A stretch of 64,000 bases of DNA from Gamsiella multidivaricata (Eukaryota > Mortierellomycota > Mortierellomycetes > Mortierellales > Mortierellaceae): NCBI RefSeq assembly GCF_025024155.1, contig NW_026251721.1:372001-436000 (forward strand). Reading direction: 5' to 3'. The notes under the pieces were generated by a model. It saw only the letters and a program-made list of their open reading frames with translations, was not told the origin of the DNA and did no database searches. Below are positions 1 through 10,114 of the stretch, one piece after another (within the stretch, counting starts at the first letter, position 1; every line of letters begins with the position of its first letter). The position numbers and the translations under genes are program-made.

Positions 1-983
1 AGTACAGTCCCCCACCACCGGAGCCCACCTTTGAGGTCTTTACTCGTGCCAACAAGGACAAAGTGCCTCAGGAGATCAAACTGCGACTCGTTGGCACCCA
101 TCCTCTGTGGGGCCACCACCTCTGGAATGCTGCCAAGGTCTTTGCCAATTGGATGGACAGCCATCCTGAGCACTCGCTTGGCAAGAACGTGCTCGAACTG
201 GGTGCTGGAGCGGCCTTACCCAGCTTTGTCGCAGCAGTCAATGGTGCATCTAAGGTATTAATGATCTGTAATGCAATCACATCTCCTTCGCCCAGTATGT
301 TGTTGTTATGCGAATGTTTATGGTGTAGCATGCTCAATGCCTCCCTTTTCTTTTCTTCAGAGGGATCTAATGCTTTTTTGATGGTTTTGTATATACAGGT
401 CGTTATCACAGACTACCCAGACCACGATTTGATCTCCAATATTCAATACAACGCCGAACAGGTCGTACCCAAACAGACCGAGGAGGGTATCGTTATTGTG
501 CAAGGGTATCTCTGGGGCAGTAACACGCGTCCTCTGCTCGCACACTTTAACCCATCCATATCCACATCGCCATCAACACGATCGTCGTCCACAGAAACGA
601 CTACTGAGACTGCTGCTGCTTCGCCCAAGCAGCTCTTTGACACCATCATTCTGTCGGATCTCCTCTTCAACCACTCTCAACACAGATCCATGCTCAAGAC
701 ATGCAAAGAAACATTGAGGCCTGGGACTGGACGCGTCTTTGTTTTCTTCACCCACCATCGCCCATGGCTCGCAGATGCCGACAATAAATTTTTTGAGATT
801 GCAGCCGCACCAGTCGTTGACCCACCCGAGGGCGATGAGTCTTCAGATGATGAGCGAGATCTTGGCGGATACGGCTTCAAGGTCGAGAAGGTACTCGAGG
901 AGAAGATGACGCCTATGTTCTTAGAGGATCCAGGAAGCGAGGAGGTCCGGGCCACCGTTCATGGATACATCATGTGGCTGTAG
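1..983 (+). CDS. EFM7/NNT1-like protein methyltransferase, 5' end outside window
   Basis: Class I SAM-dependent methyltransferase of the Methyltransf_16 type, most like yeast EFM7/NNT1, which methylates elongation factor 1A at its N-terminus and a nearby lysine. The frame is open from the window edge, so the start lies upstream. Visible motifs: the SAM-binding loop ELGAGAALPS (about nt 198-227), the acidic strand DYPDHD, and DLLFNHSQH, typical of this subfamily. An intron at 255-398 (GT...CAG) fits the protein alignment: NGASK joins directly to VVITDYPDH. The intron is 144 nt, a multiple of three, with no in-frame stop, so retention would add 48 residues rather than truncate. The gene converges on the HD-domain gene, with about 160 bp between stops. 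Family confidence is high; the exact substrate is inferred. Confidence 0.85.
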   Translation, partial: YSPPPPEPTFEVFTRANKDKVPQEIKLRLVGTHPLWGHHLWNAAKVFANWMDSHPEHSLGKNVLELGAGAALPSFVAAVNGASKVLMICNAITSPSPSMLLLCECLWCSMLNASLFFSSEGSNAFLMVLYIQVVITDYPDHDLISNIQYNAEQVVPKQTEEGIVIVQGYLWGSNTRPLLAHFNPSISTSPSTRSSSTETTTETAAASPKQLFDTIILSDLLFNHSQHRSMLKTCKETLRPGTGRVFVFFTHHRPWLADADNKFFEIAAAPVVDPPEGDESSDDERDLGGYGFKVEKVLEEKMTPMFLEDPGSEEVRATVHGYIMWL

Positions 984-1143
984 AGACAGCACAAAGTTGA
1001 GGCCCTCATTATTGGACATTCAGCGCACTATAGATCTACATAGAGAAAAAACAAATCCTTCAATGTATATTATCACCACTTATTGATCTCCATACGCCTC
1101 AGTATCCGCTTCGTCGATATACGATCGTGTGGAACGAGCTCTT

Positions 1144-2098
1144 TTATTCGTCCATAGAGTACTCTTCTTCGATCTGCTGAACAAACGAAACCATAAGATC
1201 GTGGCGCTTTTGTGCCATCTTGATCGCAGTGGATGTCTTCATCATATCCTTGAGCCGAAAGAGCTTTTCGTGGAAATGGCTGATAGCGCATCCGGTATTG
1301 GCTTTCGTCTGTGCCTGGTATTGCTCGTAAGTCATGTTCAATTGCGCCTTCTCTGCGGGGTCATAAAGCGGTCGGTTCTTGTAGCCACTATAGGCAGCGC
1401 AGCGCAATATGCCTATGAATAAAATAAGCCAAATATTTTAGTAGGATAGGTACAGACAAAGCAACCCTGCAATTAACGTCATAGCGCTCACCAAAAGCAC
1501 CAATTGCATCCAGTTTGTCAGCATCTTGGACACTGAGTTGGAAGCAATGAAAAATTGAACGTTAGACGCGATAGATACGAAGCCGATCAGCATGCAGCAT
1601 CAACCTTGAAAAAATATACCGCATACATGTGTAGCTCAATACAGGATTCCGCCCATGCGTTCTTGATTCCAGCCAGCTCCTTTCTGAAAGACACATTCTC
1701 TACAATCTTGGCGACCTCATCTGCCCTTTTGTAGCCGTGTTTCGACAAGAAGTTCATGACGATCTCGCGTCCGGTAGGCTGCCCCTCCTTATGGAACTTG
1801 GCATCACCAATGTCGTGAAAGAGTGCAGCGAGCTCCACAAGTTCCAAATCAACGGCTTTGCTCTGACTAATCTCCTCCTTGGCAATTTTGAGTGCTGTCG
1901 CAGCATTGAGGGACACAAATTTAATAAATGATATGCCCAGTAGCGAAAGATGAAGCACCAACGGCAATGTGATCTGATTCTCGAACCTTGTCTGCGAACG
2001 CGATCGACATGGAGCCAGTCGTGCGAGGGATCATAGGCTGCCATCTGTTCTTTGACGAGCTCTTCGGCCTCCGTACGTATTATTGGTTCGAGGGCCAT
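1144..2098 (-). CDS. HD-domain phosphohydrolase (YedJ-like)
   Basis: Four exons: 2098-1987, 1894-1627, 1532-1492 and 1412-1144, giving 229 aa. All introns (92, 94 and 79 nt) are GT-AG and the phases agree. HD-superfamily metal-dependent phosphohydrolase, close to bacterial YedJ and its eukaryotic relatives. Motifs in order: HDWLHVDRVRRQALKIA (first metal His), ALFHDIGDAKF (the HD pair), then IVQDADKLDAIGAFG (distal Asp) and CAAYSGYKNRPLYD. The C-terminal FHEKLFRLKDMM segment also matches the YedJ layout. Start is the ATG at 2098, which gives a conventional MALEPIIRTEAEELV N-terminus. The physiological substrate of this subfamily is not firmly known. Length is as expected for the family. Confidence 0.85.
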
Positions 2099-2965
2099 GC
2101 TGTGCTGGTTGATAAATAAGAGTAGTGGGGTTGAGGCAAAAAGGTGCAAGGTCAGGTTCCCTAGGTTTTATTTGTACATAAACGCCACCAATTTTAACTA
2201 GGGGAAGTCGGTTTGGGACGCAAACAAACATCAATTGACGCAGCCTCTGTCATATTATATATCCAACTTTCTTCTCGGCTACAGCATATTTCCATATTTG
2301 TTTTCATCTTACCATAATTCTCTCTTCACTTTGGGGGGCCTGGCATCGTTCTTGGAGGTCGAGAGCTTGAGGCAACTCCAGTATTTACTGAATAGCGGTG
2401 ATAGTAGTACTAGCGGCACTAAGATAGAGAGTAATTTAGAAAAAAGCGCGATCTGGGCGTGCTGGGCCTGCAGGACAATCTGGCTTTCGTATGCCACCCA
2501 AGGTCAGGGATAAAAGCTATATTTTGCGTTGAAGCATGGTTCTGTAGGGAAAGTTGGGGATGCGTAGGAGAAGGATTGATAAAGTCAAAGGTGTACTTTG
2601 GTGAAATGAAAGTACATTGCAAGGTAGGGTGCGATGGAGATTTGTCAAAAGGCGCGGATTTTATGGGCATCAACGCATGCATGTACAGCAAGAACGCGAA
2701 GCTTTTTGTTTCGGCAGGCCTTGATAGATGCGGGGAAATAAGAGGACAAGGTGTGATTGATAGCCTGAGGACAGTATTTGTATTGGGGAGCATTTTCTGT
2801 CACGTACAATCTGGTTGTCATTGGTGGGTCTATACATGGGTTTGATGCAGGCAGACTTGGATACTTCTGACTCCAGATACCATAAAAAACTGCCGAGCTA
2901 AATGATCTAGCGCACTTTACTTCGAAAACTTAATGCGCTGCATCATCTCAACCACATTATTTCCA
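2099..2965. other. Intergenic, no gene seen
   Basis: About 870 bp between the HD-domain gene and the duplicated tRNA-Val unit. Open frames on both strands around 2419-2845 overlap each other, lack recognisable domains and have low-complexity compositions; I see no coding evidence. The segment next to 2098 presumably holds the promoter of the minus-strand HD gene. Confidence 0.5.
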
Positions 2966-2989
2966 CCACTAGCTTTTGGTAAAGTCTAT

Positions 2990-4624
2990 GAGCGAGATTT
3001 ACTGGGATTGGCGCTCCAGGTACCAACAATCCAGCAAATTCGGACAGCTAGGAGACGTTTGCAAACACATCGAAGGCTTCACTTCTGCTCGGATGGGTCA
3101 GTGATTCACAACGGCACAGAGCAGGTCAGTGCAGCATTCGGAGTTGTCGTTTCTGTGGATGGTGGTCCCTACACAACGGCGTTCAGTGGACGGGTTGGGG
3201 GATACGCGTCGTCAACAATTGCAGAGATGTGTGGGCTCTTAGCAACAATTCTTATCAGCCCAAGGGAAGAGAACGTCGACATCTACATCGACAATCTCAC
3301 AGTCGTCAACAATTTCAAGGAGTTGGTGCAGCAGCGGGATTCAGCAACAGCAAGGCAGCGTTTGAGATCTGCAGATGCACAGTGGTGGGCGATGGTGCAT
3401 TATGCCTTCTTGCAACAAGGACAAGGTATATCTGTGCATTGGGTACGAGGACATGCTGGACACCGTGGCAACGAGGCTGCAGACACTGTTGCCAAGGCAG
3501 CACATGGGATCGATACAGGACTATGGAGGCTAGACGCAACGCAGCACCATGATTTGAAATGCCACGCACAGTTTGCAACGCACAGTGCAGACCTGGACTT
3601 GAGGAGGATACTGAAGTTGCAGTCCGCGGTACGGCACCATTATCAGTGGACATTGCAGCATCGAACGAGGACCTACATCAAGGATTGGCGGTCGGTAGCA
3701 TGGGCGCCCACGCTACGGATCTTACACGATAACAACCCGCCAAAGCGCTTATACACCAGCCTGGAAGACTGTCGTTTACGTTCGCACAGGATCAAGAAGC
3801 TGCATGGAGATTTGCCGACATTGCAGGCGATGAAGAAACGACATCCAGATACCTACCAAACGGACATATGTCGTAGGTGTGAGAGGGAACCAGAGACGAA
3901 CGATCATCTTTGGCGTTGTTCAGCTACCTTGTGCGACCAGCGACAAGAGTGGAGGGACGCGGTGGAGGAAGTGGAGTTGAATGGATATCGTGCATGGAGA
4001 CAGGCAGTGCGAAAATGGGAACAGGAGAGAGAGGAGGCCGAACGGAAGGACAAGCCCTTCACTGCGACTTGTCCCAACTTCTCGGCAACAGGAACGAAGG
4101 CTATCTGGGAGTCAATGCAGTGGATTCAGGGGACGGCGGAAAGGCGAGGGACATATCGGGTTGCGGAAGAAGAGGAGCCGGAGAGTGAGGCAGATTGGGA
4201 GGTCAAGGACTTATACCGAGGTTTGGTGCCAACGGGACTCATTGAGACCTGGAAGCAGCTATTTATCACCACTAAGTGGATTGCGACGATCATGGTGACA
4301 AAGTTCGTGAGCAGGATCGAAGAATTTGGCAGGACCAAGATATGGAACAAACGATGCGAGGACACTGTCGCCTGGGAAAAGTCAGTTGGAATCACCTTCA
4401 TGAGCAAACGCGCCGGAGGACGCAACGGTGATCGGGGACACCAACGTAGTGTTGGTGATTTCTCTGATTTGAAAGGGAGACGGTTACTTGCAGCGGAGAT
4501 CCAGGAAGGTAGACGGACCGCGGATTATAGGGTGCTACAGCATTGCTTGGGGCGAGGGAAGTTGGACATAATGGAGGGGTTATTCGGTTTAAAAACAACT
4601 TTATTAACATTGGATCTGGATTAG
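2990..4624 (+). pseudogene. LINE C ORF2 fragment: RNase H plus C2HC tail
   Basis: Continuous frame to a stop at 4622-4624. The RNase H type I fold shows all acidic residues: CSDGS, IAEMCGLLA, IYIDNL and GHAGHRGNEAADTVAKAA. About 120 residues later comes a conserved block, RIKKLHGDLPTLQAMKKRHP, then a zinc-knuckle-like C-X2-C-X8-H-X3-C motif (CRRCEREPETNDHLWRC). This RNase H plus C2HC order is typical of I-like LINE ORF2 C-termini. It lacks a native start because the element is 5' truncated; the first ATG at 2933 lies in flanking DNA. Diverged from LINEs A/B and D, so a separate family. Confidence 0.9.
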
Positions 4625-4836
4625 GAGACGTGTATCGCGCAACAGGTCACGCAGGAGTTAGGTTAGGCTAGCTATGCGACATGGGTTATGAATTTGACGC
4701 CTCAAGCCAACATAGTTGGTAGGGGATGCGGCTCTGCCGTGCATGGAAGGCATCTATGGCTTCAAGGCCTTTGCGGACCATGCGTCTTGTGCTCATGGGG
4801 ATTTATGTTAATAAAAAAAAAAAAAAAAAAAAAAAA
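2990..4836 (+). mobile_element. LINE C: 5'-truncated non-LTR retrotransposon
   Basis: A retrotransposon 3' end with a poly(A) tail at about 4812-4836 preceded by atttatgttaat. It is flanked by a 19-bp target-site duplication, agcttttggtaaagtctat, at 2971-2989 and 4837-4855. The same sequence occurs uninterrupted in the inverted unit copy near 33,523-33,546, which is the empty site. The element keeps only the RNase H and C-terminal part of ORF2; the reverse transcriptase is missing, as expected for abortive target-primed reverse transcription. Confidence 0.95.
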
Positions 4837-5119
4837 AGCTTTTGGTAAAGTCTATCAGGCCTTCTGCTTGCGAGCGTGGACTGAATAAACGAGTTTGAAC
4901 TAAACCCACAATCAGCTGGGTAAAGCAGCAACTGAATCAGAATCCAAAACTGCCGCATCAGGCAGATGCTTGTAGCAGTGCCAAACTGCGGCCGAGTTAC
5001 AGACGGAGACAGAGATGGCGCTTGTTGGGTCTGCGACAATATATATCAAGGGAGGGGACGTGCAATTGAGGAACGTACAGTAAAGCATGCAGGGATGTGC
5101 ACATACAGAATGTGCATTT

Positions 5120-5122
<3 letters not shown>
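4837..5122 (+). repeat. Left part of duplicated tRNA-Val unit
   Basis: Matches the reverse complement of about 33,262-33,546 with a few indels: the inverted copy has an extra stretch near 33,451-33,472, and this copy has about 35 extra bases near 4955-4990. It starts with the 3' TSD of LINE C and ends with the 5108-5122 TSD of LINE A. The middle is ordinary sequence with no gene I recognise, though a small frame beginning MSQTQQAPSLSPSVTRP is open on the minus strand here and on the plus strand at 33,353. Confidence 0.85.
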
Positions 5123-5163
<41 letters not shown>

Positions 5164-8100
5164 CAACTTGTCTCTCGAGTCAATTGACTCTGCGAATCTA
5201 TCAGACTAACTAGCAAAGATCTACTATCGCTGTCCTCACCACCAAAGCGGAACCGATCCACAGTCGCCAAAAGACAGGTCACATTCCCCGGGCCTGCCCC
5301 TAGGGCCTGCGCAACAATTGCCACACCTCATCAGTGTGTTAAAAGCTGAAAACACCTTGTTACAAGAAGGGTATCTTCCCCATCCCCTCCATAGTTGTCA
5401 ACCGCCTCCTCCCTTGCAGGCAATCCAGCAGTGTCCGATCCGCTGCGTCTGGGTCAAGCACGGGGCCAGGGCAGCTCCCGTTTACATGGTCAGCGAGTAA
5501 TGCACCACACGGACATTGGTCATCGTCGCTAATATATCCATACCCATCACTCCAGTCCCCTCTCGGTCCCTTGTATGGAGTTCGTTTCATCTTGGCTGTG
5601 ATCCCCCATTCTCGCTCTCGAGCAACAGTGGCCTTGCAGCGTGGTTTCCAGATCAGCTCCGTAGCTTTCTCCTCAATAAAGCCGACGAACTTGTGAATGA
5701 CCTGGCGCGCAATCGACGATGGCGAGGTAAATAGACTGCCCCACTCCTTGATAAGGCTTACGGGTGTGATGCCACGGCATAAATCGCTGATGCTCCAGGT
5801 CAGATCCGGAGAGCGGTCATGATACTCGTCGCCTTTGAGCATTGATCGGGTCCCGGCGATACAGGATAGACCTCGGATGTGGGTCTCGTTGTTAGGACAA
5901 ACCCATCGAATGGGTTTCGGTGCAGCAGCGGCGGCTCCAGCGCGGATCCTATCACGCTCTTGCTGCTTCTTGCTGTTCTTGTTGTATGCGGTCGTTGCAG
6001 CTCGTCCCCACTTATCAATCTGCTGTAGCCCTTCGCGCCAGATCTCCTTGTGAACATCTCTAGTAGCACTGCACGTCCACAGGTGATGGTTGTCTTCGTC
6101 CTGAACATCGCAGACGCAGCAGACACGGTCAGGATATAGACTCGAGTGGCGAGCCTTCATGGTATTCAGGGTAGGCAGCATACCATGCAGCTTCTTAATA
6201 TGATGTATCCTCTGGGACGTATCAGCAGCACTGCTGAAGAACGTGTGCACAGAGCGCTTGTCGTGGACATGGGCAAGGGTGGACCGCCACTCCACGTCGG
6301 CAAGATCTGGTATCGCTCTCTTGACACGACGTTGGGTTGTCCAGGCCTGATGACGCCTGATTGTCGTCTGCTGCTTGAGTAGCTGCCGCAGATCATGTTC
6401 CACAAGATGGTCGTGGCAATGTGCAAAAAAGCGGATGTCTTGCTGCTCGCTTAAATCAACCGACCAGGGCATTGACTCGACTCGGACGGCGGCTGTCGCC
6501 ACAGTGTCTGCAATATTGTTGCCAGTGTTGGTGCTGTGCCCACGGACCCACCTCACCTCCACCGACCCAGACCGATCCTGGACAATTTTGTGTAGTGCTG
6601 CCCAGTGTCCAGAGTACGTACTACGGAACCGCTTACGAGGTAACGTGTCCGCACGGGAACGCACAAGCTGCTGGTATTGTTGCACGACCGCTTGGTTGTC
6701 GAGCTCCACAATAATGTTTTGGTCTGGTGGTGCAGATAGGATGGCAGCTAGGAGACCCATGAGTTCTGCTTTTGCTGAAGAAGCGTACCCGTCTGTGCGG
6801 CCCTGCACACACCTGACCACGGGCTGCGATCGATCAACGACCCCAAAGGCCATGGCTACGTCTTCTTGACCAGTGTTAATCAAAGAGCCATCGGAGGAGA
6901 TGACTCGCGGTGCTGTGTTGTCGACAGGAGATTCTCGCAGCTGTGACACAGCAACTGCCTCAGCGTGTGATAAGCTGACTGGTCCAATTGTGGTTCTGTC
7001 TGGATATAATGTGCCCACCTCCTCAGACAGCTGGTGTACAGGCAGCAATGGATACGTTTGGCGTTGAGGCAGTAGACGCAACTCTCGTTGTTGTTGACGC
7101 TGTAGTCGACGTTCGCTGTTACGCAGGCGTCGGCGCTCCCGTGCCTGCTGGGTACCGTACTGGGCATGTATCGCTTGCGATGCACGTGCGCGTTGTGAGT
7201 TGATGTCTTGCAAAAGTGCTTTTCTGCGCCGAGCAGCAGAGTCTAAGGCAGCCTGTGCGCGTCCTCGTAGGCGAGCCAGGACGGTGTGATACTGCGCGCT
7301 GTTAAGATCCAAGAGTGGTGAAAGGCTGCGGACAGAGGTACGGCTGGCTATCTCGTATCGCCTGTGATTGGCGCGCGAAGCACGGTGCACGCTGTTGACC
7401 TTTTGTTGTAAATCGCTGGTGATGGCGGCGCTTTCGGTATTGTATGCAGCATGGGCGCCCTTAATTTTCAATGCACACCTGTCTGCGAGGCGAGAGAGTG
7501 CAGCATCTCTGCTGGTAGCAATTGCAGCGAGGCTGGGAACAACTTGTACCCCATTGTCCGCAGTACTGGGCGCCTGAGGTTGGGCGGGCCCCGTTGGCCA
7601 CGTGATGAGAGACAAGGCAGCAACTGTGTGTGTGTTTGTTTGTGAGAAAAATATTTCTGTTGGGTCAAAGTCCTCGCGCGAGGTGCCGTTCGCAGGTTGC
7701 TTTCCTTTGTCCTTCTTCTCCTCCGACATGCACCTCTCCTCTTCCTCCTCATCACTGACATGTCGCTCAACATCAGCATCAGAAGATTCATGGACTGTAG
7801 GTGTCACAGATTCCATAGCAGCGAGACGAGCCAGGGCTTCGGCACGTCGTCTTGCTCGAGGGTCAACTAGCGGTTCGTCCTCGGACTCATTACTGGGAGC
7901 AGGAGAGGGACAAAGCCGAGTCTGGGCAGTCGGAGGCGCACTAGCAACAGCACCTTCCCCTGCTTGGTCGTGGACAACACCGTCGTCGTCGGGACGGTTG
8001 TCGTAGTTGTCGACATCGCCAGCACGTAGCGCATCATTGGTTGCTGGAATGCAGATATGGCGACGTAGACTATCGTACCATTGTCGTGGCCTGTTTTTGA

Positions 8101-9214
8101 TATACAGCCTTTGCTTCAGCTCGGCCCAGCTTGCCAGGGCAGTACCATCAGCGGTGGCCACATCGAGTAGGCGTGTCACACCGTCAATACTGAGTTGACG
8201 TGCAACTTTTCGGTACACCTTCGGGGGCAGAAGGAGGGCGATCAAGGGATTTGGATCAGGAGTGCTTGATGGCTGGCCAAAAACAATCTGGCGGCCGCAC
8301 ATGAGACGGCACACATGGCCCAGGAAGTTGTGTTTGGTGAACTGGGCTCCAACAGCAGGCAGCTGGCAAGGCGGGACAGGCAAACGGCACTCAGCCTGGT
8401 GCGCCAAGGATCTTGCTTCCATAACCTGACCCACAAGCCCTGGATCGTTGAACCGAAGCAATGCAGTAGAGATCTGCTCCTCCTCCTGCACGTCTCCAAG
8501 GTGTCGAAGTCCGTAGAGGCGTCGATGGAACAGGATGCTGTTAGGCGTACCTTTCGGCAAGCCGACCTTCTGCCGAACCATACCTGCATATTGGCCAATA
8601 ATCTTGGTAAGCTCTTGGTCTGAGAGAATGGTTGTCGTGAGGCGGTATAGAATGCGCGGGATGAGCACATTGTTGACGATGAAAATTGCCTGCTTGTCTG
8701 TGATAGCTTTCCTGGATAGCAGTTGACACATGGACTTGACCTCCTGCTGCACGAGTTGACGGGTGTGTGTGCCTTTGCCATCAGCGGAGAACCAGACACC
8801 AAGCATTCTGGCAGCCGTCGCTTGAGGAAGTGCCTCGATGATGTCGTCACCAAGTTGGACAGTGTGATCACCTGTGGTAGGGTTGACGACCAATAGTTCT
8901 GTCTTTTTTGGATTGATCTCGATGGAGTTCAAGGAGAAGAAACTCATCGCAATTTCAATGATCTCTTGCATACTTTCACGGTTAGGTGCTGCCCAGGTTG
9001 TATCGTCTACAAAGGCCAATGCGGCAATAAAGAGCTGCGGATCCGGGAGCGCAGGCTGCGGGAAATGGAGATGATGGTGTTCAGCCAAGGCAGCCTTGCG
9101 CATGACCGGATACCCAAGCCCGGAATCCATGACCACACTCAGCAAGATTTCGTACGAGATGCGCCAAAACAACGGACATTCTACCCCGCCCTGATCCAGA
9201 CCGCACTGAGAATG
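5123..9214 (-). mobile_element. LINE A: non-LTR retrotransposon, truncated inside RT
   Basis: Minus-strand LINE. Its poly(A) tail appears as T37 at 5123-5159, and the body runs from 5160 to about 9200. The 15-bp TSD gaatgtgcatttaga is at 5108-5122 and, after later insertions into its 5' junction, at 12267-12281. The 5' end is truncated within the reverse transcriptase core, just upstream of the GLDQGG motif. In the shared 3' region it is nearly identical to LINE B, with a handful of substitutions, so both are young. Confidence 0.93.
5360..9206 (-). pseudogene. LINE A ORF2 fragment: RT C-terminus, long linker, RNase H, C2HC
   Basis: One uninterrupted frame of about 1280 codons. It opens inside the RT (GLDQGGVECPLFWRISYE, then the catalytic FVDD box in ALAFVDDTTW). 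A long charged and repetitive linker of about 350 residues follows, rich in Arg, Glu and Gln. Next is RNase H (ISSDGS, AKAELMGLLAA, VELDNQA, RWVRGHS, NNIADTVA) and a C2HC motif (CCVCDVQDEDNHHLWTC). The C-terminus carries a further Cys-rich patch, DDDQCPCGALLADH. The ATG drawn by poly(T)/SINE sequence at 9244 is not native. No internal stops or frameshifts are seen, consistent with recent insertion. Confidence 0.9.
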
Positions 9215-10043
9215 TTTTTTTTTTTTTTTTTTTTTATTCAACATGGCCTCCGAGAGAGAACAATCAGTGCTGGTTTCCTAGTGAATAGTCTCTGAGACTT
9301 GTGTCTATCTGGCCCTAAATCTTCTAGTGTGGCAGTCGCACCATCTCCAACAACTTCACTGTAACCTCCCTAAGCGTCCCGAGGTCTTTCTCCTGCGATC
9401 CGCTCGGCTAGCTGGCAGGCTCCTCACCTGCAAATCTGCCAAGACCATCTCTCCAATTGTAACCTGTACATCTGGGAGATGGTCTTGGTTTCTTGAGAGC
9501 ACGGAATCCGTTCTACTGGCTTGCGAGCCGAATCCTCTACTATTGTAACATTTCCTCCTCCTCCTCGTCCCGTCTTTCCTCCACCTGAGGTCACTGGATG
9601 TGAGCTCAGATTAGCCTATTATAAAGTGGGCCTACTCACTTTTGAACTTATACCTGTAACCCCGGCAGGGGTAGCTAAGACGCATGCTGCCAGTGCAGTG
9701 GAATAACTTGTACACCCTGGTGTATAGCTGGGAAGTTCTGAACCAGCGCCTCTCGAAGTCCGGAGGCTAGCGCAAGGGCGAAATTTATTCTGAGCATTTT
9801 GTCAAGCGTTAAGGAAGGGGAAAGGAAACCCACAACGATTACATGGGGTAGTGCCACTCAATGTGGGGGTCGCCGGGGAAAGGAAACCCACATAACTGAA
9901 GTGGGGTAGTACGCCCGACTCATGCTCCAAATAAATTTCTATGCGTAGCACATATTACTGTGCTTTAACCAGGGCTCGAACCTGGTCCCTTCGCGTTACA
10001 AGGGAGGTGCCCTGACCAGTATGCTAACTGAGCCATCGGGCCT
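9215..10043 (-). mobile_element. tRNA-headed SINE-like retroelement inserted at the LINE A 5' junction
   Basis: Insert of 829 bp bounded by an exact 15-bp direct repeat, accgcactgagaatg, at 9200-9214 and 10044-10058. On the minus strand it begins with a tRNA-like sequence at the first base and ends in GAATAAA plus a poly(A) tail (T-run from 9215). That is the structure of a Pol III SINE. Inside are a 13-bp perfect stem (ccaagaccatctc at 9439-9451 with its complement at 9476-9488) and two imperfect copies of a ggggaaaggaaacccac-containing segment (about 9817 and 9875). No ORF of note. The length is large for a SINE, so a composite is possible. Confidence 0.8.
9960..10041 (-). pseudogene. tRNA-like SINE head, tRNA-Thr(TGT)-like, degenerate
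   Basis: Read on the minus strand it has an A-box-like segment (TGGCTCAGTTAGCA), an anticodon arm containing CCCTTGTAACGCGAAGGG with TGT in the anticodon position, and a perfect T arm with B box (CCAGG-TTCGAGC-CCTGG). The acceptor stem does not close: the GGCCCGA 5' side faces TTAAAGC. It is therefore not a functional tRNA gene, but both internal Pol III promoter boxes are kept. It sits at the 5' end of an element with TSD and poly(A) tail. Confidence 0.75.
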
Positions 10044-10065
10044 ACCGCACTGAGAATGTGCATTT

Positions 10066-10095
10066 TATTTTTTTTTATTTTTTTTTTTTTTTATT
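10066..10095 (-). mobile_element. Poly(A)-only retroinsertion stub
   Basis: A 30-bp insert made almost only of T with two A interruptions (on the minus strand, AATAAA then A-runs). It is flanked by the 19-bp direct repeat gcactgagaatgtgcattt at 10047-10065 and 10096-10114. This is what remains when target-primed reverse transcription stops right after the tail. The TSD of LINE B includes two T from this stub, so the stub is older than LINE B. Confidence 0.7.
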
Positions 10096-10114
10096 GCACT
10101 GAGAATGTGCATTT

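Noticed and set aside
2419..2845. Overlapping 124-aa and 128-aa open frames on opposite strands
   Set aside because: They overlap each other, have no domain, no conserved-looking blocks, and lie in a plain intergenic gap.
6375..6869. Open frames antisense to LINE ORFs (also 11346-11840 and 23262-23724)
   Set aside because: They mirror the high-GC LINE coding strand and are duplicated only because the LINEs are; no independent features.
7468..8871. Further minus-strand frames inside LINE A
   Set aside because: Shadows of the single long ORF2 frame, which explains all domains.
9960..10041. Functional tRNA-Thr gene
   Set aside because: The acceptor stem does not pair, and the sequence is the 5' end of an insert with its own TSD and tail.
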